Shown one piece after another: positions 12,611-24,423 of a stretch of 46,392 nt of DNA. The notes under the pieces were generated by a model that saw nothing but the letters and a program-made list of their open reading frames with translations, was not told the DNA's origin and made no database searches. The stretch covers positions 487,634-534,025 of the forward strand of contig WELB01000006.1 in NCBI GenBank assembly GCA_009602725.1, given 5' to 3'. The DNA comes from Spirogloea muscicola (Eukaryota > Streptophyta > Zygnematophyceae > Spirogloeales > Spirogloeaceae). How positions within the stretch are numbered: position 1 is the stretch's first letter; the number at the start of each line of letters is the position of its first letter. Made by a program: the position numbers and the translations under genes.

Positions 12611-14619
12611 CTAGCATCTTCTAAACATGGCACTTGGCTTTATTGCAGAGCGATGCACATCTTGTGATACACCATATTTACCTGCTTGCGCGAAAGAGGG
12701 TGCCACAAAGCTGGCCATGGCTGTTGATACGATTCACACCCTTCATTGGCTGACCATGCTTCACATAGCTGCAGCAAATAGGCAAGTTAGTCTCCAGCGA
12801 GTGAATAACCTGGACAATGTAGAGGTCTGCATGTCAGCAGAGAAATGAGCATACCTTTTAACATGGCCATCTTCAGAAGTGCTATCTCCCTCAAAGTAAG
12901 ATCCCGCAGGAAACTCTGACGCAGCTCCGGGTCCTGAAGTGCACTCCTCCGAGAGGATACGCAAATTTGACGACAACAACAGAGCTCCTGCAAGCACAAC
13001 CCAGCCACTTCAAAGGCTGCCACTTGGCTACTCACGTCCCTGAATATGACATTTGAACGTGGTAAGACTCAGATCAGGACCGCTGGTGATCACTTCACAT
13101 TTCCGTCCTTGCAACCAGAAACCCAGATCCAGTGTCCATTTGGCTTGTAACTGAAATGGGATCAGGTCCCCGACTTAGCCAAGCTTAGAACGTACCCATT
13201 GGGGAGCAGCCCCAGAAAAGGGGTGCTCCGGCTGATCTGGCAGCGAGTACGTAGTTGCAGGATGCATCATAAAGAATGAACGAGTATTGGCCCTGCACCG
13301 GCAAATCACAGTATACCATGGTGGTGAACCCATTGCACCTCATTGCACCTCACATTAATATGGACTTGCATAAATTCTGCATTGGGACCCCTTAGACGAT
13401 TATATGCAGCATGTTGTGCCTTGAGAGTTGACTGCCACACTTGGGAAAGTACATTTCCAGCAATGAAAGTTGCTTGTAGAGAGTTTTGAGAATACTTACC
13501 CTGATAGCATCAAGACAAGTCTGTGGCTGAGCACTTTGATCACCATATGCATCAACAAAGCCCTGCAGTAAAATATGAGATTGATTACTGAGACAGACCT
13601 GCAAGGGATGAAGTGCGAGTTACTCAACGCCATTGCAGTGTCTTGTTCAAAGCAGATGTTTCTCAAACAAATGTCATACCTAGGCAGCGAGTCTGACCTT
13701 GCAGTACAAAGCCAGGAGGAGCTGAGCGCTCGTCGAGGTGAATGTGCTGAAAGTATCAGTTGCTTGAAGACTAGCTGGTAGGAGGCCGTACAGGTCTCTC
13801 ATCTCTTCATCATTGTCTATCCTCCCGAACATGACAAGAAATGCTTTCTGCCCATCCCTGCACCATCATGTAATGTGTTCATGAAGGCATGTCTGGAGTT
13901 CAAAGCATGTGAACACTGTGCATGCCAGCGTACAACCCGTCCTTATGCAAGAAAGACATTCAGGTTTTCATGATGCCTAGAATGACATACTCAATTCATA
14001 ACAAGAACTTAGTAGAGCAGTGCATTAGTATAGGCAGTGCAGATGAAGTGGCTAAGTTGGACGTACAGCGAATTGGTACACTCTGCGTAACTTACGCTCT
14101 TGTCAAGTCCATCATAGGCAACAGCAGCTCCTCCAGCCATGAGGTCTACAACCTGAACATCACGCAGTTACCTCAGGACATCAACCCTAAGTCTACAGCA
14201 GGGTAGCTTGGTGGTGGTTGACAGAACCACCACCAAGCAACCAGCATCAATGATAGCACCAGCATTGCTGCTTACGGATGTCGAACCTGCTTGTGCATGT
14301 GATAAGGAAGGGACATCCTCATTCTTGTCATGGTGTCCCGTACTACTTCCTCACCATCAAAGCCCAGCCTGCATGTGAAATTATGGTTTCAACAGTGTGA
14401 TATCGTACAGAAAGCCACAGAACGACAGAAATTCTCAATTAAAGTACCAGCCTTCTGTGATTCCTATGCCATCAAAAGCACAGATATAGATCAGAGTATG
14501 CCACAGGTGAGGTCAATCAGACTCGAGGTGTACCCAAAGTGCCTGTCATCAGCTCCCGCTCCCTTTTTGTCCATAGCAGGAGGTGGTTGCACACACACAT
14601 TTGAGATGACGGCGAACAT
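12611..14619 (-). CDS. Aluminium-induced-protein-like (YGL/LRDR, DUF3700) GATase-fold protein
   Basis: This family has a class II glutamine amidotransferase (Ntn) fold, is common in plants as stress-induced TSJT1/AILP proteins, and has no settled biochemical role. Proposed exons: 14619-14534 (start MFAVISNVCVQPPPAM), 14368-14287, 14152-14096 (GGAAVAYDG), 13857-13698 (KAFLVMFGRIDN, then the YGL motif), 13562-13500 (GFVDAYGDQ), 13292-13196 (GQYSFILYD, APLFWG), 13107-13036, 12987-12855 (LLLSSNLRILSEEC, FPAGSYFE), 12768-12682 (GQPMKGVNRINSHGQLCGTLF) and a 10-nt last exon 12620-12611. The YGL motif, the GQYSF/YWG-like core and the CG-T-F end match the family. Phases agree except between 14096 and 13857, where a small exon or a different boundary is missing. 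The last exon is tentative. Confidence 0.72.
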
Positions 14620-14964
14620 GGTAGGAGCTGTTAAAACGTGCCAATATTGCAGGTTGCCTCGGAGTTGCCAATGAGGCAACAGAGTGCAAAGGCAGGAAAG
14701 TCTGGCAGTGCGAGCCTGGCCTGACAGCAAACAAGAGCAGTGTCACAGTAGGCAGGCGCGCGGGCGCAAGCGGTGCGGGGAGAGCATCGACGCCCTTGGG
14801 CGTGCGCGCAGCTCCTCCGCGCGCCGGGGGCGGCGAGCAGCCCGGCGAGGCCTAGGAGCGGAGGTCGCTGCGTTTGTGCAGTGCGGAGAACTGCAGCTGC
14901 CACTACCTCTGGAGGAGACTCCGCAGCCGGCGCGGATCCCATTGGAAGAGGAAGAAAGGGCTCG

Positions 14965-15212
14965 CCCATTGAGGATAGGGGCTGGAAAGGCCAGCCCAAA
15001 AAAGAAGGAACAAAGTACGAGAAGGGGGCCAGGGGAATCGCTAAGAAAACAAACACAACAAGAAACAAAGCAGCCACGTATTTAAGCAGAAGAAGTGGCT
15101 CTCCCAATGGGGGCAAGGGCTGTGAGAAGCCAGCCCGAAAAGAATTGACAAGGTTCGAAGGGGCCAAACTACGAGCTAAGCAGCGACTGCGGGGCCTGAA
15201 GAGGCTATGCAG
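14965..15212 (-). repeat. Minus-strand copies of the fold-back repeat and retrotransposon 3' tail
   Basis: At 15078-15212 the minus strand nearly repeats the 29671-29850 tail (the same GCTTAGCTCGTAG, CTTCGAACCTTGTCAATTC and GGGCTGGCTTCTCACAGCCC landmarks). At 14965-15008 there is a second short unit with GGCTGG...CCAGCCC. The long open frames here are by-products of this repeat. Confidence 0.6.
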
Positions 15213-16660
15213 CCTCAGGTCAGAGAAGCTAAGCTCCTGGATGTGGGTCCCCTGGCCCCAGAGCCAGAGGCGCGGATCCCGTTGGAAGAGCTCCTTCCTT
15301 TTAGCTTGAATTGGCCAACCTTTCAATGCGCACCGCGCGCCCATCCCTCTTTCTTTCTTGGAAGAGCTCATTTGTGGCGACCCCGAGCTCGGCGTCGCCT
15401 CGTGGGCGTTTGCTCAGCCGACGTGGCGGGCGGCCAGGATTGGCACCGCCCACGTGACGCGGCGGGCCTGCCTCAGATTGCGTCAAGGCCAAACGCCACA
15501 ATCCCCGGCCGCCACAAACGCGGCCCCGCCCCCACCCCCGCCTCCACGTTCCGCCTGCACGTCCTTCTCCATTCACTCTCCTTTCTGGGTTGGCCTCTCC
15601 CAGCCACCGCCCTCTCCTGGAAGCGTCTCTCTCCCTTTTCCGTTCACAAGGAATAGCTCTGCTAATGCAAGGCAATGGCTGTGTCTGGTATAGGCTTTTC
15701 ACAGCCCCTGGTTCTTCCGGGGGCTGTAGAGAGGGAGCTGTAGAGTCCTCAACTGGGCTTCTGCATTTCTCCCGAAGACAAGCAGACCACCCTCGTCTCA
15801 GCAGTCCAGATGCAGATCTGCTCATGGTGGCACACAGAGATCAGACACTCAGACACACCGACAGCTGAGGCTCCGCCCTCCATCAGCCACAAAGCCACAC
15901 AGTCGCACAGCCACACAGACATAGGACAGCACAGGCTCCCCTCTCGATCAGAGATCTCAGCGACACGGTCATATAGACAGCACAGGCTCCGCCCTCACTC
16001 CGTGGGTAGCTGCTGTAGCTAGGGCGACGGGAGCAGCAGCGTGGTCGCCTCAGATCCATAATCGGAAATGAATTCCGATGTGCCAGGGCACCCCTTCTAC
16101 CAGGGAGCGCTCCCATTGCCCACTAGGCTGAGTCCGATAATGATCCAGCCCACCGGCTGATTTACCATACACCCGCAAAATGGTTTCGCTGAATCACCTA
16201 CATGCAACATCCTCAACACAATCACTCCCGCCTTCAGCCTCCATGGCAGGCGCCTGTGCCGCCGCCGTATACCTGAGGTACAATTCTTGATAGGAAGCAA
16301 CTGCTGCTGTCCAGGCTATCAGAGGCAGGCGAAACAATGGGCCAAGCTTCAAATGCTCCTTCCATTGCTCCTTAGCCTGGGGGATTGCCTGATCTCAGGA
16401 GTCTAAGCAAGGTAGGCAACAGTGAGATCTACATGTTGGTGGTGCTTCGTCTTTCGGACTTTTTGGAGTTGATGAGGGCATTCACTTTCTCTAATGCCTG
16501 CCACAACAGGAGCTGATGTCGAGAGGTCATTTGATCTGATCAAAAAGATGTAGCACGGCAAAGGATGAGCACCCATTTGCTATTTACCGGAGTAAAAGTA
16601 GAAAACTAACAGAAATTAATCAGGAGAGTTGTCTTGGTTGTCAAACTTGTCAGAGGTTAT
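15213..16660. other. Repeat-bearing spacer without a resolved gene
   Basis: A further fold-back repeat lies near 15584-15635 (GGTTGGCCTCTCCCAGCCACC). At about 15867-16005 a short phrase around CAGCACAGGCTCCGCCCTC recurs three times within a CACA/CAGA-rich tract. A 5S-rRNA-like segment lies near 16385-16430 and is listed separately. I see no exon I can support. Confidence 0.4.
16385..16430 (+). other. 5S rRNA-like segment (possible pseudogene or SINE head)
   Basis: The run beginning CTGATCTCAGGAGTCTAAGC and continuing AAGGTAGG resembles the CTGATCTCGGAAGCTAAGCAGGGTCGG-type core of eukaryotic 5S rRNA. The flanks do not form a recognisable intact 5S gene. It could be a decayed 5S copy, a 5S-derived SINE head, or chance. 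Confidence 0.25.
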
Positions 16661-19226
16661 TCAAAATACCTCCAATGCCACTGCTCCAGAGGTGACAGAA
16701 GACAAGCTTTCCAAACCCAGTGAGGTTGCCAAGTCTGCAGCAAACTTTGTCCTGTGAGTACCATTTTAAAAGCATGGCACATGCTCTTTGCTCCACCTTT
16801 GTGAAGCTTCTGCCATCGGGATCTCTTGGGCATGAGGAGCAACTCCACGATATAGTTATGCTTGCTGAGTGTGATGACCATCAGATGCTCTGCTATTATT
16901 AGAGAGAGAACGGATGTAAATTGAAGCTCATGACCAAGAGAGCGACCCTACCCTCCAATCTGAGTGTGGCATCTGCTTGTGCGTACATATCCCGGCGATC
17001 ACCGAGGAGCTGGTTCAATCTTTGCAACAACTGCAGCAAGATGAATAAGCAATAGCAGATTAATAGGGACCCACAAGAGTAAGCTCCTGTGACAAAGGCT
17101 CTTAAGTGAGTCCTCGAGTGGCCTAGCCTGCAATCACAGAAGGCCACGCACCTTAGAGTGCTCTTCAAGGTCTGTTGTTTCTCCATTGTTCAGTAATGGA
17201 CGTGACTTAGTCCCAGCAGATAGCAGGCGATCAGCAAGAGCACCTACAGGAACATCGAGCCATACTGTGACATGATCTCTCATTTTTGACCTGCAAGCGC
17301 AACTGCTTCCTGTTGAGTTGTGCTTGCATATCTGAGTCTGCAAGAATGACACCAGTGTAAACAAGCATGACAAAGGTGCACTCTCCTGATTACTAGTCCA
17401 GTAGAGCTTGGAACCTTTTAAGCAGTTGCGGCGATCATTGGCTTGCTTGCTGATACTTCTGATCTCTTGCTGATACTGACCAGTTGATTGGGCGCGTCAC
17501 TGCACCACCACCAGTTGCAACCACAAGCCGGCCGTTCAACGAAAGCTCTGCAATTACTTTGCTCTGCACAGACATGAACAGTGGCACGGCTGTAGAAGGC
17601 CAGCAATAAGCATATGAAGTGAGCCAGCTGATTTTCTCGTTACAACAATGAAGTTCAGCATACTTCAGATATTACACATGGCAACCTGCTGCTTGCACAC
17701 GTATTGGGGTGAAGCTCAACCTCAGTCATTGCTGTTGCACCACACCGGAGTGCTTATGAAGCTTGCAAGCTCTACAAGCAAGATATATAGCTAGCAAGCT
17801 TGCAAACGCCAGATGTGTGAGGTAATGGGTGGCAGTAAGGACCTCAAGTTGTCGAAAGACCTCCTCTCCACACTCAGCAAAGATCTCATTGACAGATGCT
17901 CCACCTGCTACTTGTTCTACCACCTGGTCACTGATATTATATCAGACTTGATGTGAGACCTTGATGATTGTGACAAGATGGATCCATCTATGTCAAAGCT
18001 GGGTCCACAAGCCATGGCTTGTGTGCCCGCAGCTACGGACAAGAAGCTTTTGCATGTCCTGTTACGAACTCTTGAGTACAAGCAGGGCCACAGACTATTG
18101 AGGCTGTTAGGCAGCCATCACATTTGAAGTAGTTGCACTGTGCTGCTGCTTTGCTTGTGTTTTTGCGAGCTTGGCTAGTACCAGTCAAGAAAGGAGTAAT
18201 GTAGAGCGTCCGCAAGGATTCTTCCAACAGTGGTCTTACCGCTGCCCATCATGCCTGCATTAGCCCAAATGGATCGAACAAAGTCACAAACGCTATATCT
18301 TCTTCGACGACGGTCATGCCTCCACCCGCACACAGGCTGTCAGAGTGCCAAAATACGCACACACTAAAGTCGTTAGCCTAGCAGTGCTTGTAAAGCCACG
18401 TCGTGCAAGTGAGCTGCAGTCACTGAGCCCACATTCTCATCACGTCACTGACCAACAAGGAAGATGCTGGTTCCCCTTAAGTCATCCACAACTTCTGCTG
18501 CCTTCCTCTGCAACAGCACCAAGACACAACGTATGACGTGGACCTCTACATTACAGATCAACTCTGAATTTGGAATGCTAGGAGCGAAACAGTCAATAAT
18601 CAGACCAGTGTGAACTTCCAGTTCAAAAAGCACTCCTGTGACTTGTAGAGTGGGTGAATTCCTCAGTAAGCAGCATCCTGTATGTTGAGTGACTGGTGGA
18701 CTGACATGGTAGATTGAAGATTCCCAGCTCAGTAGGCAATGCGAGAGAGAACTGCTGGACGTCAGGCTCGCGCAGGACCTCAATTTGGAGCAATGAGCGA
18801 GGTTGTTACCTGTAACGCTGAAGTCTCCTCCTCTGAAAGTGAGTACGCCTGCTGGTTCTTTGCAATGACTGCCAAGCGCACAGAGAGAGGAACTGATATT
18901 CCACGTTCCTCTCGACCGCTGGGCAACTCTATTCCGTGTACGGAAGCTCGGACCAGGTGTTAGTAGACAAGAAGGGCCTGTGCAGATCCTCTCGACCGTC
19001 CACGCTACGTACCAAAGCAGCCGTCCCGTCGCTGCTGCTGCTGCCGCCTGCGGCAAGGCCGTGGCGCGTTCCGGCGCGGGGGGCTCCTCACGAGAGAGCT
19101 CGACGGCCAGTGCTGGGGTGGGCGCACCTCCGCGGCGGCACTTGCAAGGCCGTCTGCGGCGGGACAGCGTCGGAGATCGTGCGGCGGCGCACAGCAAGCG
19201 GCTCCGAGGAGGGAGAGCGCGACCAT
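16661..19226 (-). CDS. SK: Shikimate kinase, plastid type, with an extra N-terminal region
   Basis: Phosphorylates shikimate at the 3-hydroxyl in the plastid shikimate pathway, which leads to aromatic amino acids. Eleven exons join in phase to 370 aa: 19226-19013, 18946-18810, 18778-18706, 18641-18544, 18507-18453, 18254-18182, 17930-17843, 17563-17481, 17290-17152, 17030-16952, 16734-16661. Residues ~1-70 are Arg/Ala/Pro-rich and suit a transit peptide. Residues ~72-175 are an extra region I cannot place. The kinase follows: FLVGMMGSGKTTVGR (P-loop), LDCD (shikimate/Mg site), EEVFRQLE, VVATGGGAV, VWLDVPVGAL, SRPLL (lid Arg), DRRDMYAQAD and a C-terminal VTSGAVALEVF. The catalytic positions are present, so it should be active, unlike plant SKL1/SKL2. 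SKL2 also has an N-terminal addition, but I cannot show homology. The start is chosen by phase and leader composition; an in-frame upstream ATG at 19373 is possible. Confidence 0.9.
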
Positions 19227-20035
19227 CGTTGCGAGCTGACGCGCCAAGCGCAGCCTCGTCCCGGGGGCGCGCCGGAGGAGGCGCGCGAGCGCGGCAGGCG
19301 GGCGTCGGGCTGGGCGGGCGGCGCGCGGGGGACAAGGGGTCCAGGTGTGGCCTTTAAACCCCACCCCCACCATCCACCCAGCTGGGCCAGCTGAGAACTG
19401 CGCCCGCTGCGACGGTGCCAGTCCGTCCCGCCGCGCCGCCCCCTTCTCTCAGTCCCGCCCGCCGCCAGGACAGCCGGGCAGCCCCCGCGCGCGCGCGGGA
19501 GCGGCCGCGACGGGCGTAGCGCCTGCTGGGGCATCGTCTGGCAGCGCACGGGCCTCGCTTCCGACGCCGCTGCCGCACGCGGAAGGCTGTAATTGCAGCA
19601 TCAGGCGGCCCCAGTGGGCGTGGCGTGTGCCCGCTGTGCCATCTGCGTCCGGGCGGGGCGCCTGCGGGCCTTCCTCCGCTCGAGACAAGCTTGACTGCCT
19701 GGTGGCGCTGAGTGGGCCACCAGCCATGCACCGAGTGCTGGCTGGGGCCGCGCTCGGTGGAACGGCAGGGGGGCTGCTTGACCCCCAGGGCCGGCCGATG
19801 CACCTCGTCAAGCGGCAACGTTCCAGTGGCCGGCCAGCGCGGTGGAGCGTGGCTGCGCCTCCCGCTCCCGTCGGTGTACGGTGTGCGAGGCATGGGGGCA
19901 TCCTTCGCCGCGCAGGTCATTAGCAACCGAGTCTCTGGCCGGCACTACGTCGTGGTGCACATTTGCCGGCTTTCTCTTTCGCCTCGCCATTCTTATGGGT
20001 GCGGCCCATATCGTCGGGAGGGGTCGTCGTCTGAC
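19227..20035. promoter_or_regulatory. GC-rich divergent upstream region shared by shikimate kinase and RsmD-like genes
   Basis: These ~800 bases lie between two divergent genes and are strongly GC-rich, with open frames on several strands that look compositional. Promoters and 5' UTRs of both genes should be here, and probably the first exon of the RsmD-like gene. No TATA box or operator can be named by eye. Confidence 0.4.
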
Positions 20036-22349
20036 GCCTTGGACGCTGCCATGCAGCAGTGAGGAAGGCCGGCAGCGGCACGAGGCCGCGCAGAGACCCC
20101 AGGAAGCAGGAGGCAGAGGAAGGCCCGACAGGTGAGCAGAGGCGACGGGCTGGAGGCCGACTACCCGCGGCCGACGCAGAGAAGGAAGGGGAGGAGGATG
20201 TGTACACTCTGGAGCACGGGTGGCTGGTGGACCCCACCATGCTAACCTCAAGGGAGGTGTGCACTGTCTCCTCATCTCTTCTCTCGCTCGGTGGCAGGAG
20301 GTCCGCATACTCTGTAGTCCTTGCAGGTGATGCTCCTGCGTGTTCAGATGTGTAGTGACTGTGTCTGGTGGGTCTTACTTGAAGCAGAAGCTTTTTGCAT
20401 AGCACAATGCTCCTGGAAGCTGAAAACCTTTCCTTGCATGACACGTTTGACCTTCTTGACAGAAGACAATTGGCACAGGCCTACACATCCCACTCAAAAT
20501 CCGCAAGCAGCTCGAAAAGGAGGCAGAGAGCAAGAGCACGTCTGACCTCAGGGGTGAAGCGCCCCCACTGCGTTCCACGCATCGGCAACTGAGGGTGACC
20601 AAGCTTTACTTCTCTGCCACAATTGGGCATGCGGTTGCTCACCCTTTGCTGCATGATTACATATAAAATATGACAAGGCCAGAAAGTCATGTATAACACT
20701 GTAGAAATTGCACAGCTGTACTCAGCACAAAATTGCTCACATTGTGGCAGCTCTTGTGCAGGTTATGGGTGGGCGCCAAGGTGGCCGGAAGCTGCTCTCT
20801 CCTGCTGACGCCAATGTCCGGCCTATGATGGAGGTCGTGCGTGGAGCGGTCTTTAGTATGCTGCAGGTTCTTGGCACACCCTCTCAGAAGCCCTGTCCAA
20901 CCTTCTGTGTCGTTTTGTCGTCTTGCTAAAGAGGCAGGGTGACAAAGAAGAATGTTGGTGTCTGTCACATGGCCGCGTGCTGAAGAGGTTGCGTACCTGC
21001 GCTGGAATACTGGAATAGCACCACTACTGATGCTTCTTGTGGGCAGTGCTTGGCAGGATCACCTGGCTGTTTGCCGGGCGGCAGGTGGTTGGACTTGTAC
21101 AGCGGAACAGGCTCCGTTGGGATAGAAGCCATGAGCCGAGGGTGTGCCACTGTAAGGCAGAGGAGTTGGGGGTGTATCACACCGAGTTGGCTATTTCTTG
21201 GGTTGCTTCAGCTTGAAGCAGCAATAGATGCTCATGGTGAAGCAGTTCCAGCTGCTCCGGTGCCAATGACCAGTCTCTTCTTTGCTTCAGGCACATTTCG
21301 TTGAAATGGACCCATGGGTTGTCAGCAACGTGCTCGGGACCAACCTATCCTCTTGCGACCTGGCTGGCCAAAGCGTGATTCACACTGTGCGGGTGGAGGC
21401 CTTCTTGAAACGTGCCGAGGAGTGTGGTGGTATGCCTCTACTTATACGCGTTGCCTTTCCCTGCCAGAATGCAAGGTCTTGCTTACAAGATATACACCTA
21501 CCACCTAAGCAGTCCCACTGATTACTACTTGGGGTTCTGCACAACAACTGTGCCGAATTCCTTATGCGTGTGACTCCCTGCATCTGCTCGGTGCTCCTGC
21601 GAGGTTTATGTACACGTCATGGACAGGGTCCACTACCTAACTGCAGCAGCACTTTGCTGCAGCGGCCTTTGCTGGAGGAATTTTTGACTACGTGAGTGTC
21701 ACACCTCCGTATGAAGCTGTGTCCTACTCGGAACTTCTTACGAAGCTTGCCATATCTCCCCTTATTGGATCAGATACCATATGTGTACGTCTTACACGAG
21801 ATTCATGCGCTTGCGAGCTATGAGCTTTGTCAAACTTTCTCCCATTGATGAATTATTCGATATTGTCCATCCATATGTAGAGTACATCTTGTAATATCAT
21901 TGAGTGTCTGTTATCCACCTTTGCCTTGTGATCAAAGCCTTGAGCCTCGAACCTCAAGCAGTACGCACTTTTAGGTGCTGTGTAAGACAGTGCCTGAGCC
22001 TGATTTGTGAATTCTCTCGTCAGGTGATCGAATACCCTTCCCGGTCAAAAGCAGACATCCTGGACCAATGTGGCCCTCTACACCTGGTACAGATGTTCTT
22101 TGATACAGCTGATGCTAAGCTGAAACATGAATATTTGCGCCAAAGGCTTGCTACCAGGCTGCATCTCAAGTTCCTGCCTCTAAGCAGGTCCGACTTGTAT
22201 GATCGACCATATAGACTCTGAAGCCAATGACTTTGGACTTTGTACTGCATCTGACTGTCGCAGTTCCTTCTTTCTCGCAGATACGAGATCGACGCTATGG
22301 TCGCACCAATGTTGCCTTTTACGGGCCTGAATGGGCAAAGCCCAGTTAG
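20036..22349 (+). CDS. RsmD-family rRNA guanine-N2 methyltransferase (5' end unresolved)
   Basis: RsmD methylates a guanine (G966 in E. coli 16S) of small-subunit rRNA using S-adenosylmethionine; eukaryotic homologues probably act on organellar ribosomes. Phase-consistent exons: one ending at 20256 (WLVDPTML), then 20463-20594 (IPLKIRKQLEKEAES), 20762-20866 (GGRKLLSP, VRPMMEVVRGAVFSMLQ), 21047-21151 (RWLDLYSGTGSVGIEA, the SAM-binding motif I), 21291-21429 (HFVEMDPWVVSNV), 21663-21784 (FDYVSVTPPYEAVSY, the catalytic motif IV as TPPY rather than bacterial DPPY), 22024-22086 (VIEYPSRSKADILDQCG) and 22281-22349 (DRRYGRTNVAFYGPEWA, stop). TPPY and EMDPWVVSNV are as I recall for plant homologues. 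The frame is open only from 20036 with no ATG, so the first exon with any targeting peptide lies upstream, unresolved in GC-rich sequence. The gene is divergent from the shikimate kinase gene. Confidence 0.88.
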
Positions 22350-22727
22350 CATCGCACTGCCTCATGATCACTCAAACACGACACATTGCTAATTGTGAGC
22401 AGCTCACAAGGCACTGAGATTTGCCAACTTGTTATGTCCACAAGCGATGCTTGCAATACATTCACGTTGATAATCAAAGCATAAAATCACCAAAAGTTGA
22501 AGTCATTGGCTTCTGCGACAGGAAAAGGATCAGGGGCGGAGAATGTCTCAACCACTGTAAGAGGGTGTGCACTTATGCTGAGCAGTCCTGCACTTGTAAA
22601 TTAAGAGTGGCTCAGCTATCCATGGCCACCTGTTGTGTTCACATTGCAAAGCTTCACAAAGAGCAGCTACAGCCATGGTGGTTTGGCAAGGTACTCGACC
22701 TCACACTTGACCAAACATATGGAGCAT
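22350..22727. other. Convergent 3' intergenic region
   Basis: This lies between the tail-to-tail RsmD-like and dioxygenase genes. Plus-strand TGTAA motifs at 22556-22560 and 22595-22599 are candidate green-algal polyadenylation signals for the RsmD-like gene. I see no exon. Confidence 0.4.
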
Positions 22728-24423
22728 TCATGCTCGGAGCCCATGCCCAAAAGAGTAAGAGGCCATGCTGGTGCTCATCCTCCTGGCTGAATGAAGCTTC
22801 AGACCCGGCGAACTGCCAGCAGCGCCAATGGCCACATGAAAGGGAAGGAGGTGCTCCAGTGTGGGATGTGCTTGCTTGACTTGAGGCTGTTGCTCCAAGC
22901 CTATGAGAGCACTTTCATGGTCTTAAGATGTTGACAAGCAGCTAGATACAGAGGTCAAGGTGTTGACAAGCAGCTAGATACAGAGGTCAAGGTGTTGCAC
23001 GTTGGAATGCTTTGATACACGTACCAATTGCTCTTTCTTTGCGGTCTGAAGCATCGGTGGTCTCGAGGGCTACAGCATCCAATGCGTCATCAAAAAGGCC
23101 AACATACTCTGGCACCTACACAGATGAGGTGCAATACGCCTGCGTGTAAGGCAGCTGCTGCGAATCTTTATCACCAAGAAACAGACACACAAGTCTGTCA
23201 ACGCCACACATGATTAAGGTCACACATGACGCACTCTCTGACAAGTAAAGGGGGTATACTTCTCAGACCTTCTGATTATCAAGGTACTTGCGAATCTCCT
23301 GCAGATTATGCACTGAAGTGCCGCTGCAGATGAGCAACACTCCTTCGTCCCGCAGAACAGAGAGCGCTTCTCCTATAGCCACATGGTCCCTCATTGAGCC
23401 TCCAGCCAACAATGAAAGCTGAAGATGAGCAAGTATGAGCACAACTTAGTAAATACATCCAATACTCCAGAGCGACTGGGTGATGTGAAGCACTAAGCCC
23501 TAGATCCAATGCAGCTCTTGCTGTCAATGACTGAACAGACAAGTACCCGCCTGAGACACATCTCAGTCCTGTCAATTTGACTTCAGAGCTGCAACTGATT
23601 GTAAGTGGCCGGTTGACCTGAACAACTGGAATGTCAGCCTGTGGGAGCATCACGTGCAGTGGGACCCATGCTCCGTGATCCAAAGCATGGGAAGAATCCT
23701 CAGTGGCAGCGATTCCTGCTCTTCTCAGGAGCTGTACGGAAGCTCAGAGGAGGTCATTGATCAGTAGAAGCTGTGGGACATTTGATCACTGCCTGCCAAG
23801 CTGCTATATTCCTACCAAGATGTCGTAGTCAAGCTGGCCTAGATGATGGGAACTTTGCTGGGTGGGAGGCAACTGCAGTGGAAAGATCGTACGATGACCT
23901 GTAGCCCCTTCTGATGCTTGGCAGATCAGTATACTGGGCACCCACAACATTCTTCTCAACCAGCTCTCAACAGTGATAGCACCCTACGTCGGTTTGGCTG
24001 TCACATTGACCTCAATAGCTCGTCTGGCGACGTCAGGATGGCCGCGCGCCGGGTACGTGATCTTGTACATGGCTGACGGAAAGCCGTAGAAGTCATGGAT
24101 CAGAGTCGTTGTGGCAGAGGTGTTCACGTGGATTGTGCCATGGGTCTCCCAATGGGCGCTCACGATGACGATCGCTTTCACGTTTGGAAGCTTCAGCACC
24201 TGCCTCGTGGGAAGTAAGGCAAGGCCGGACGAGTCAGAGCGGCCGGATGTGCACACAAGCTCCTCGTGAAGAGGGCGACATTCAGCACCACTGTTGCTGG
24301 GGACGCGCAGCAGCTGGCCCTCACCTGGCCGCCGAGCTTGGCAAGGAACGCGGAGGTGGGGCTCTGCTCCAGCGCGAGCATCGGCGAGCCGTGCGAGACG
24401 AACAGCACGGGCAGCTCCGCCAT
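22728..24423 (-). CDS. LigB/DODA-family extradiol ring-cleavage dioxygenase
   Basis: Members open catechol rings beside the hydroxyls with a non-haem metal; the best-known plant member is 4,5-DOPA dioxygenase of betalain synthesis. Six exons join in phase to 271 aa, the family's normal length: 24423-24325, 24199-24011, 23731-23618, 23418-23269, 23115-23025, 22900-22728. Visible motifs in order: MAELPVLFVSHGSPML (metal His), AIVIVSAHWETHG (metal His), IHDFYGFP, YPARGHPDVA, LDHGAWVPLHVMLP (conserved active-site His), DEGVLLICSGTSVHNL, AHPTLEHLLPFHVAIGAAG and a C-terminal ASYSFG. All the usual metal-site and active-site histidines are present, so an active enzyme is expected. No targeting peptide is seen, so it is probably cytosolic. 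The substrate cannot be inferred; algae are not known for betalains. An ambiguous base (24509) lies just upstream of the ATG. Confidence 0.92.
22929..22992. repeat. Two-copy tandem repeat, period 32, in a dioxygenase intron
   Basis: The unit beginning TGTTGACAAGCAGCTAGATA occurs twice head to tail (22929-22960 and 22961-22992) with identical sequence. It lies in the last intron (22901-23024) of the dioxygenase gene. Confidence 0.85.

Noticed and set aside
14631-15371. 246-codon minus-strand open frame
   Set aside because: It runs through two retrotransposon tail copies and the start region of the DUF3700 gene in the wrong frame, with no domain content.
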